Source: Actinomycetota bacterium (GTDB lineage Bacteria > Actinomycetota > Actinomycetes > S36-B12 > UBA10799). From it: a stretch of 7,175 nt of DNA. Where the stretch lies: contig JAUPKM010000543.1 in assembly GCA_030837445.1 (NCBI GenBank), positions 1-7,175 of the forward strand, in the 5' to 3' direction. The notes beneath the pieces were generated by a model, which saw nothing but the letters and a program-made list of their open reading frames with translations, was not told the origin of the DNA and made no database searches. The translations under genes and the position numbers were made by a program. Position 1 is the first letter of the stretch, and each line of letters starts with the position of its first letter. Positions 1 to 6,400 of the stretch are shown here, piece after piece.

Positions 1-1330
1 CATCCGACGGCGGTTCGGGCGCGTCGCCGGTGTCCCCAAGGGCCTCCAACTCGGCATCCAGCGACGCCGCGGATTGCGGATCGCTGGACACCACGAACGC
101 CTCGGGATGCTGAAGGTCCTCAGTCGTGGGCAGCAGGTCCGGGTGTGCCCAGACCTGATCGCGTCCCTCCTGCCCGCGTGACTCTGCCAACGCCGCCCAC
201 AGGGCCGCAGCCTCCCTAAGCCTGCGGGGACGCAACTCCAACCCCACCAGGGTGGCGAAGGTTTTCTCCGCAGGTCCGCCCGCCGCTCGACGCCGCCGAA
301 GCGCCTCCTGCAGTTTGGCGATGTTCGGCAGTCGGTCCGCGGCCGCAGCTGTCACGACCGCATCCACCCAGCCCTCCACCAGCGCAAGCAGGGTTTCCAG
401 CCGTTCCAAGGCAGCCCGCTGTTCCGGGGAATCCTCGGGTACCAGAACTCCCGAGCCGAGGATCTCCTGCAGGTTCTCGGGGTTGGACAGGTCGGCCTGC
501 TCGACCGCGGAGGTGATCCGCTCGGTGTCCACCGTGATCCCGCGGGCGTACTCCTCCACAGCCGATTCCAGCCTGGAGCGCAGCCAGCCCACATGCGCGA
601 AGAGTCGCTGGTGGGCCGCCTCGCGCAGCGCGAGGTACAGCAGGACATCGCGCTCGGGCACGTCCAGGCCGGCACCGAAGGCACGGGCGTTGCCCGGCAA
701 TAGCGCCGGTCGCCCGTCGGAGGTCAGCGGGATCCCGACGTCACCGGCCGAGACGACTTCGCCGGCGAGCGCTGCCAGCGCCTGCGCCACCTGGGAGCTG
801 AACATGGTGGCCCCCATCTGCTTGGCCATCCCCATCAGCGGACCGAGTAGTTGCGCCATTTCCGGGGGCAGTCCGGCGGGAAGACCCGCTGGTTCGTCCC
901 CGCCGGCCCCGCCTGGCATCAACACGGCCATCGAGTCCTGGACGCGGGCCGCGACGGGGTCGATGATCCGCTGCCACGCCGGCAGCGTCCCCTCCAACCA
1001 CTCGCTTCGGCACCAGGTGGCAGGCCGGCCGCCGGTGGCGGGGAATTCGGTGGCAGCGTCCAACCAGAGTTCAGCCAGGTCCACCGCAGTCTCGGTGGCC
1101 GACCGCTCGCCGTCGGTGACGCTGGGGTCGCCCTCGGTGGCGAGAAGTTGACGGGCGTTGTCTTTGACCATGGTCCAGTTGACCGGACCTACGTCGGCTC
1201 CCTGCCCGGCGCCGGACTGCTGCATCATCTGTCCGAGTTGCTGGAGCATGGCTCCGAGCTGGTTGACATCGAAGTTCGGCTGACCCTCGGGGTCACCGGG
1301 TGTGAATCCGAAAGGCATGTTGTCGGCCAC
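1..1330 (-). CDS. Zincin-like putative metallopeptidase (Zincin_2/DUF2342, TIGR03624-type), C-terminus cut by window edge
   Basis: I translated the minus strand by eye from a GTG at 1330 and found an open frame of 443 codons to the window edge. The protein opens VADNMPFGF, then has a Met/Gln-rich stretch (about residues 20-40). It continues with a helical region containing MAQLLGPLMGMAKQMG, and the segment LYLALREAAHQRLF with the core R236-E-A-A-H240. Further on come GWVDAVV (about 320-326), LRRRR (344-348), ELRPRRL, and VWAHPDLLP near the end. These are hallmarks I recall for the actinobacterial 'zinc-dependent metalloprotease / putative hydrolase' family related to F420-biosynthesis-associated proteins. 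Family members are about 450-480 aa, so only a short acidic tail is missing. No signal peptide is visible, so it is probably cytoplasmic. Substrate and activity are unknown. The canonical HExxH reads RExxH here, so catalysis is uncertain. An ATG at 1318 is an alternative start, but it lies 23 nt from the Shine-Dalgarno, whereas the GTG lies 11 nt away and gives a family-like N-terminus. Confidence 0.88.
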   Translation of the reverse strand, partial: MADNMPFGFTPGDPEGQPNFDVNQLGAMLQQLGQMMQQSGAGQGADVGPVNWTMVKDNARQLLATEGDPSVTDGERSATETAVDLAELWLDAATEFPATGGRPATWCRSEWLEGTLPAWQRIIDPVAARVQDSMAVLMPGGAGGDEPAGLPAGLPPEMAQLLGPLMGMAKQMGATMFSSQVAQALAALAGEVVSAGDVGIPLTSDGRPALLPGNARAFGAGLDVPERDVLLYLALREAAHQRLFAHVGWLRSRLESAVEEYARGITVDTERITSAVEQADLSNPENLQEILGSGVLVPEDSPEQRAALERLETLLALVEGWVDAVVTAAAADRLPNIAKLQEALRRRRAAGGPAEKTFATLVGLELRPRRLREAAALWAALAESRGQEGRDQVWAHPDLLPTTEDLQHPEAFVVSSDPQSAASLDAELEALGDTGDAPEPPSD

Positions 1331-1341
1331 TGCTAGCCACG

Positions 1342-1346
1342 CTCCT
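1342..1346 (-). promoter_or_regulatory. Ribosome binding site deciding the GTG start at 1330
   Basis: The minus strand reads AAGAGGAG, with AGGAG at 1346-1342, 11 nt before the in-frame GTG at 1330 and 23 nt before the ATG at 1318. The spacing favours the GTG, adding four residues (V/M-A-D-N) before MPFGF. Confidence 0.6.
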
Positions 1347-1436
1347 CTTGGTCCGCCTTCGTCCGGGGAGGATGCGGCAATGCCGCGCGGACGTGGGTGG
1401 AGGCGGTTCCGGGTATCCACGCTAGCCATGCCGACC

Positions 1437-1472
1437 GGCGAAGACCATCGTTGCCGCTTCGCCATTCGCGAA
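1437..1472. repeat. Inverted-repeat cluster in the divergent intergenic region
   Basis: GGCGAAG (1437-1443) is perfectly complementary to CTTCGCC (1457-1463) across a 13-nt spacer. Immediately following is the perfect 8-bp palindrome TTCGCGAA (1465-1472). A second arrangement, TTCGC (1458-1462) with GCGAA (1468-1472), overlaps both. The cluster sits between the divergent zincin-like gene and the small membrane-protein gene, where an operator could control either side. Short GC-rich palindromes also arise by chance, and no regulator is encoded nearby, so the regulatory role is only a possibility. Confidence 0.3.
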
Positions 1473-1525
1473 ATGATGGCCGACCGAAGGTTCGCGGCCT
1501 TGTCGGAGATATCCCACTGGCCACG

Positions 1526-1531
1526 TAGGCT
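1526..1531 (+). promoter_or_regulatory. Candidate -10 hexamer for a leaderless transcript
   Basis: TAGGCT fits the actinobacterial TAnnnT -10 pattern and ends 7 nt before the GTG at 1539. This spacing would put the transcription start at or next to the start codon. A TTGTCG at 1500-1505 resembles a -35 but the 20-nt spacer is long. The small gene has no good Shine-Dalgarno, which suits leaderless initiation. Confidence 0.35.
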
Positions 1532-1538
1532 GACCCGC

Positions 1539-1766
1539 GTGGACGCGTTGGTGTGGTGGCTGATCCCGCTCGTCAGCGGTGTCGTCGCGGTGATCTGGAC
1601 GTCGGTGCTCGCCCGCCGCGAGCGTCGACGAAACTCCCCGCAGTGGCGGGCTCAACGACTCGCCGAGGTAGGGCACGTGTTGCGGGTCGCGAAGGAACCA
1701 CCGCCCACGAAGCCGGTCGCGCACCCAGCTGGGACTGACTCGCAGGGGTCCGGTGGCGCTACGTGA
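1539..1766 (+). CDS. Small single-pass membrane protein upstream of the YlbL-type protease
   Basis: This is a 75-aa protein beginning V/M-D-A-L-V-W-W-L-I-P. One hydrophobic helix (about residues 4-24) is followed directly by a basic cluster (A-R-R-E-R-R-R, 25-31). By the positive-inside rule the N-terminus faces out and the tail lies in the cytoplasm. Residues 32-53 look helical and amphipathic (QWRAQRLAEVGHVLRVAKE), then comes a Pro/Gly/Ser-rich, probably disordered end. The stop overlaps the start of the protease gene in a GTGA (1763-1766), so the two are probably translationally coupled. I recall similar short WW-containing membrane proteins at this position in other actinobacteria, but no function. 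The frame stays open upstream to 1302, but that extension runs antisense into the neighbouring gene start and looks non-coding. An ATG at 1474 is another possible start. GTG 1539 is preferred because it opens right at the membrane helix and lies 7 nt after a -10-like hexamer. Confidence 0.68.
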   Translation: MDALVWWLIPLVSGVVAVIWTSVLARRERRRNSPQWRAQRLAEVGHVLRVAKEPPPTKPVAHPAGTDSQGSGGAT

Positions 1767-2866
1767 GGCGGCCCAAGGTACTACCTGCCAGCGGGTACGG
1801 TCGGCTGCTGTTGGCCTCGGTGGTCGCGGCCCTACTGCTGCTGATCTCGGGGTTGGTGTTGCCCGTGCCCTACGTGATCGTGTCGCCCGGACCGGTGTTC
1901 AACACCATTGGGGAATACGACGGCCAGGCAGTGATCGAGATCAGCGGGACCCGCACGTACCCGACCACCGGCCAGCTGAACATGACCACCGTTCGGGAGC
2001 GAGGCGGACCCTACGGACCGCTGACGGCAGTCGAGGCCGTGTTGGCATATTTCGATGATCAAGTCGCGGTGCTACCCCGGGAGTTGCTCTTCCCTGCCGA
2101 GGAGTCGGCCGAGGACTCCAAGAAGGAGAGTGCCTCTGCCTTCTCCAGTTCCCAGTCGAATGCCATAGCGGCGGCCCTGCGCTACCTGAAGATCCCGGTG
2201 ACCGAGGCGGTCGTGGTTGCCGAGGTGACCGAAGACTCTGTCAATGCCGACGCAGTCTCCGATGGTGATGTGATCAAGTCCTTCAACGGCAAGCCAGTGA
2301 CGAGCCGTGAGCAGTTGGTGGCTGACGTCCGCGCAACCCCGGTGGGCAGTACCGTTCCGGCGGTGGTGGTGCGCGATGGCAAGGACTTGCCGGTGCAACT
2401 CAAAGTCGGCGCCAATCCAAAGAATCCGGAGTGGGGATTTCTCGGGATCAGCCTCGAAACCTCCTATCGCGGGCCGTTCGAGGTCGACTTCACCTTGGAC
2501 GGGGTCGGTGGGCCCAGTGCAGGGCTGATGTTCGCTCTGGGGACGGTCGATCAGCTGACGCCGGGGGAATTGACCGGTGGCAAGCAGATCGCCGGCACCG
2601 GAACGATCGGGGCGGATGGCAAAGTCGGTCCGATCGGGGGAATCCGGCAGAAGATGGAAGGCGCGCGCGAAGATGGCGCGACCCTGTTTCTGGCGCCGAA
2701 GGACAACTGCGACGAGGTCGTCGGCAACGTGCCGGAGGGCCTGGCGGTGGCCGCTGTTGCGGATTTGGCGGGCGCGGTGGCGGCGATCGATGACTACCGG
2801 GCCGGGCGGGCGCTGCCAGCTTGTCCGGCTGCCGCGGCCACGCCGCCCGAGGAATCGGTTGCCTGA
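1763..2866 (+). CDS. YlbL-type membrane-anchored PDZ/Lon (S16) serine protease
   Basis: The protein is 367 aa. A basic N-terminus is followed by a transmembrane anchor (about residues 14-36), then the family's PYVIVSPGPVFNT motif (36-48), a middle domain with an acidic/serine-rich loop (112-131), and a PDZ domain (about 140-215). The C-terminal Lon-type proteolytic domain (about 222-345) carries the nucleophile in GGPSAGLMF (Ser252) and the general base in GGIRQKMEGA (Lys297). The Ser-Lys spacing of 45 residues fits the YlbL/Lon dyad, so the enzyme should be active. The topology puts PDZ and protease outside the membrane. In Bacillus subtilis, YlbL degrades a membrane cell-division inhibitor (YneA) after DNA damage; the substrate here is unknown. 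Two cysteines outside the membrane (Cys316, Cys354) could form a disulfide. The GTG start overlaps the upstream stop by 4 nt. The nearest Shine-Dalgarno-like AGGGG (1743-1747) is 15 nt away, which supports coupling to the upstream gene. Confidence 0.93.
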   Translation: MRRPKVLPASGYGRLLLASVVAALLLLISGLVLPVPYVIVSPGPVFNTIGEYDGQAVIEISGTRTYPTTGQLNMTTVRERGGPYGPLTAVEAVLAYFDDQVAVLPRELLFPAEESAEDSKKESASAFSSSQSNAIAAALRYLKIPVTEAVVVAEVTEDSVNADAVSDGDVIKSFNGKPVTSREQLVADVRATPVGSTVPAVVVRDGKDLPVQLKVGANPKNPEWGFLGISLETSYRGPFEVDFTLDGVGGPSAGLMFALGTVDQLTPGELTGGKQIAGTGTIGADGKVGPIGGIRQKMEGAREDGATLFLAPKDNCDEVVGNVPEGLAVAAVADLAGAVAAIDDYRAGRALPACPAAAATPPEESVA

Positions 2867-2891
2867 GAGCGTGGGCGGAGCTCGGTCAGGC
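2861..2891. terminator. Probable bidirectional terminator hairpin across the convergent stop codons
   Basis: GCCTGA (2861-2866) pairs with TCAGGC (2886-2891), and GAGC (2867-2870) pairs with GCTC (2880-2883). This gives a 10-bp stem with a GG bulge (2884-2885) and a 9-nt loop. The outer arms contain the TGA stops of both converging genes (2864-2866 plus; 2888-2886 minus). No T-tract follows on either side, as is common for actinobacterial terminators. It is the only space between the two genes, so a two-way terminator is the natural reading. Confidence 0.5.
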
Positions 2892-3404
2892 GAACGTGCT
2901 GGCCAGCGCCTCGGCCAACTGCGGCACGAGGTCCTGACCGGTCAGTAGATCGTCGGGGTGAGCTCGGAGCCGGAGTAGACAGAAGTGCTCCCCCGCTGGA
3001 TTCACCGCCACGACGATCCGGACCTCCTGGCGCCGCGGGTCTGCATCGACTGCTGACACCAGGGCGTCAGTGTCAACTCCGTCCGGCAAGTCCTGTTCCG
3101 CCTCCGGAGGCAGCAGCACCCGTTCGACTGCGAGTGCGGCGCCGCGCACCTTCTCGGGCCAGGCGATCGACGCCAACGCCTCGTCCAGGGGCGATTGAAT
3201 GTCGAATTCGTCCTGTTCGACGGGAGTGACCCCGCCTGGTGTGAGTCCGAGGGCAGCGGCAATGGCAGGCTCCTCGGAGATGATCTCGTCGGTCGCGACC
3301 AGTGCGAACAGGCGCGCAGGCTGGTCCCAGCCCGCCTGGGACACGTATTCCTCGAGTTCGGCCACGATTTCGGGGAGTTGGGAAGCGGGTACCTTCGGGC
3401 GCAT
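2886..3404 (-). CDS. PPA1309-family protein of unknown function
   Basis: This is a 172-aa soluble acidic protein with no signal peptide or membrane helix, so it is probably cytoplasmic. Recognisable family segments are GWDQPARLFALV (25-36), TPVEQDEF (60-67), SIAWPEKVRGAALAVERVLL (79-98), DPRRQEVRIVVAV (122-134) and LLTGQDLVPQLAEALAS (153-169). These match what I recall of the actinobacterial PPA1309 family, whose members are of similar size and are often found near UPF0182 and YlbL genes. No catalytic motif is apparent and the biochemical role is unknown. The ATG at 3404 has an AGGG Shine-Dalgarno 7 nt upstream. The gene is convergent with the protease (19 nt between stops) and divergent from UPF0182 (27 nt between starts), so its promoter must lie inside the 5' end of the UPF0182 gene. 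Confidence 0.85.
   Translation of the reverse strand: MRPKVPASQLPEIVAELEEYVSQAGWDQPARLFALVATDEIISEEPAIAAALGLTPGGVTPVEQDEFDIQSPLDEALASIAWPEKVRGAALAVERVLLPPEAEQDLPDGVDTDALVSAVDADPRRQEVRIVVAVNPAGEHFCLLRLRAHPDDLLTGQDLVPQLAEALASTFA
3390..3395 (+). promoter_or_regulatory. Weak candidate -10 for the UPF0182 gene, inside the divergent gene
   Basis: TACCTT fits TAnnnT and would start transcription near 3402, giving a leader of about 30 nt that includes the AGGG at 3421-3424. No clear -35 is visible (the region 3366-3373 is weak). Only 27 nt separate the two start codons, so a promoter inside the neighbouring coding sequence is expected. Confidence 0.25.
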
Positions 3405-3409
3405 GTCGT

Positions 3410-3426
3410 CACCCTCTCGTAGGGTG
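3410..3426. repeat. Inverted repeat made of two back-to-back Shine-Dalgarno sequences
   Basis: CACCCT (3410-3415) and AGGGTG (3421-3426) form a perfect 6-bp inverted repeat around a 5-nt centre. The left arm, read on the minus strand, supplies AGGG 7 nt before the ATG of the PPA1309 gene. The right arm supplies AGGG 7 nt before the GTG of the UPF0182 gene. Both start codons begin exactly 14 nt from the centre of symmetry (3418). Confidence 0.6.
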
Positions 3427-3431
3427 GGGCG

Positions 3432-6400
3432 GTGACGTTCGCCACCCCCTCCTCCGCCGCCGCCTCCGAGCCGCAGGAACCAGCCCCCCGAGGTCGGGGT
3501 CGGGTCCTGCTCCCGACCGTGTTGGTTCTGGGCGTGCTGGCAGTGCTGTTCATGATCTTCACCGGCTTCTACACCGACCTGCTCTGGTTCCAGTCGGTGG
3601 ATCAGTCGACGGTGTTCACCACCCAGTTGGTCACCAAAGTCGTGATGTTCGTGGGCTTCGGTCTGGCCATGGCGCTGGCGGTCGCGCTGTCAATGTGGTT
3701 CGCCTACCGGCAGCGGCCGTTCTTCCCTGCCGACACGCTCGAGCAGCAGGGTTTGGATCGCTACCGGCTCGGTCTGGAGCCCCTGCGCAAGGCGATCCTG
3801 CTGGTGGTCTCGATCGTGCTCGGGTTGCTAGCCGGGATCTCTGCCGCCGGCCAGTGGAAACTGTGGCTGCTGTGGCGTAACGCCACGCCGTTCAACGTCG
3901 CCGACCAGCATTTCGGCATGGACGTCGGCTTCTGGGTCTTCACCTACCCCTTCATCAGATTCGTGCTCGGCTTCCTGTTCGCCGTGCTGTTCGTGATGCT
4001 GCTGGTCAACCTGGTCGTGAACTATCTCTACGGCGGCATTCGGCTGCAGTCACCGGGCGACCGGATGTCGCGGGCCGCGCGGGTGCAGGTGTCGCTGATC
4101 CTCGGCCTGATGATGCTGGTCAAGGCAGGCGACTACTTCCTGGACAGGTTCGGCCTGGCGGTCAAGGACGACGACCTGGTGCTCGGTTTCACCGGCCTGA
4201 AGTACCGCGACGTCAATGCCTTGCTGCCGGCCAAGACGATCCTGATGTTTGTCGCCCTGATCGTGGCACTGTTGTTCTTCGTCAACATGTTCCGCAAGAT
4301 CTGGACAGTGGCGATGGCCGGTCTGGGGCTGATGGTGGTCTCCGCGCTGGTCATCGGTGGGATCTACCCGGCGGTGGTCCAGCAGTTCCAGGTGAAACCG
4401 AGCGAGTTGGTGCGCGAGCAGGAGTACATCTCCCGCAATATCGCTGCCACCAGGCAGGCCTACGGACTGGAGAACGTCCAGACGCAGGACTACGCCGCGA
4501 CAGCTGAGCCGAACGCTGCGGCGATCGCAAAGGATCGCGGCACGATTGCGAACGTACGACTGCTGGACCCGTCAATCGTGTCGCCGACATATCGGGCGTT
4601 GCAACAGATTCGAGGGTTCTATTCCTTCCCCGACACGTTGGATATCGACCGCTACCAACTGGGCGAGAAGAATGAGGCCGGGCAGGTCAACGACCAGCAG
4701 CGCGGCGCGGTGGTGTCGGTGCGGGAGTTGGACCTTGCCGGTATCCCGGACTCGCAACGGAACTGGGCCAACGACCACGTCGTCTACACGCACGGCTACG
4801 GATTCGTCGCCGCCTATGACAACACGGCCACCTCCAGTGGTACGCCGGCCTTCTTCGAGGAGGACATCCCGCCGCGCGGGAAGCTGACGATCGATCAGCC
4901 GCGGGTGTATTTCGGTGAGAAGTCCCCGGACTACTCCATCGTCGGCGGCCCGGCGGACTCGACGCCCCGGGAGCTCGACTACCCCGATGACACCTCACCG
5001 ACGGGGCAGCGCAACAACACCTATCAGGGCAAGGGCGGGGTTCCGGTGGGTTCACCGGTGAACAAGCTGCTGTTCGCGGCCAAGTTCGGCGAACCCAACA
5101 TCCTGCTGTCCGACCTGGTCAACCAGGATTCCCGAATCATGTGGGACCGCACCCCGCGGGAGCGGTTGGCCAAGGTCGCGCCCTGGCTGGTGCCGGACGG
5201 GGATCCGTATTCGGCAGTTGTGAACGGCCGGATCGTCTGGATTCTGGACGCCTACACCGATACCGACCAGTACCCCTACGCCACCCTGGTGAACCTCAAC
5301 GACGCCACCTCGGACTCCATCAATGCGACCGCCACGAACGTCTTCGCGCAGCCGCAGAACTATGTGAACTACATGCGCAACTCCGTCAAGGCGGTGGTCG
5401 ACGCATACGACGGCACCGTGAACCTGTACGCCTGGGACGAGTCGGACCCGATTCTCAAGACCTGGCAGAAGGCGTTTCCCGGCGTGGTGAAACCCAAATC
5501 AGAGATGAACGCCGAATTGGTCGCGCACGTGCGCTACCCGGAAGATCTGTTCAAGGTGCAGCGGCTCATCTACAGCCGGTACCACGTCTCCGATCCGGCG
5601 GCCTTCTACAACGGTCAGGACTTCTGGATCATCCCGAACGACCCGACCGATCGGCAGTCGAACCAGTACCAGCCGCCCTACTACCTGACGCTGAAAATGC
5701 CTGGGCAGAAGGATACGGCGTTCTCGCTGACGACGGCCTACTCGCCGGCGAAGCGGCAGACGCTTGCCGCCTTCATGGCGGTGGACTCTGCTCCGGGGGA
5801 CGGGTATGGCATTTTCCGGGTGCTGCAATTGCCTCGCAACACCACAATTCCTGGCCCGGTGCAGGTGCAGAACACCTTCGAATCCGACCCCGAAGTCGCC
5901 TCCCAGTTGTCGTTGCTGAGACGCGGCGGGTCGGATGTGGAACTGGGCAACCTGCTGTCGCTGCCGGTCGGCGGCGGAATGTTGTACGTGGAGCCGGTCT
6001 ACGTCAGGGCGTCCACCGGCGGCTACCCGCTGCTGCGCAAGGTGCTGGTCTCGTTCGGAAACAAGGTCGGGTTCGAGGACACCTTGTCGGCGTCCCTGGC
6101 CACGGTGTTCGGGACTGCTGCGGGCACCGATAGCACCCAACCGGACAATGGTGCCGCCGACGGCAACACTCCACAGCCTGCGCCCAACACCGAGTTGGAG
6201 AAGGCGTTGGCCGACGTCCAGAGAGCGTTTGACGAGGGTGAGACTGCCTTGCGTAACGGTGACTTCGCCGCCTACGGAGAGGCCCAGAAGCGCCTCGCCG
6301 AGGCGATCAAGAAGGCGCAGGCACTGGCCCAGGGCGCGGTCGCGCCAGCACCTTCGGCCACAGCCGTGCCTGCCCCGACTCCCAGCGCGCAGGCGGCGTC

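Noticed and set aside
252..1151. A 299-residue plus-strand open frame
   Set aside because: It lies antisense to the zincin-like gene; its Ser/Ala/Arg-rich composition is typical of a shadow frame in GC-rich DNA, and the minus strand carries clear family motifs.
1419..1424. TAGCGT on the minus strand as a -10 for the zincin-like gene
   Set aside because: It fits TAnnnT but has no -35-like hexamer at proper spacing, so the support is too weak to annotate.
1332..1428. Direct repeat GCTAGCCA at 1332-1339 and 1421-1428
   Set aside because: It is only 8 bp, with copies 89 bp apart and no further shared flank; chance is a sufficient explanation.
1302..1538. Upstream extension of the small membrane-protein frame
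   Set aside because: The extension overlaps the start of the zincin-like gene on the other strand, is Arg/Pro-rich with no motif, and lies before the better-supported GTG at 1539.
3302..3880. A 192-residue plus-strand open frame across the divergent junction
   Set aside because: It overlaps the well-supported starts of the PPA1309 and UPF0182 genes and has shadow-frame composition.
5141..6133. A 330-residue plus-strand open frame
   Set aside because: It is an out-of-frame reading of the UPF0182 gene, Gly/Arg-rich and with no recognisable domain, while the UPF0182 frame is continuous.
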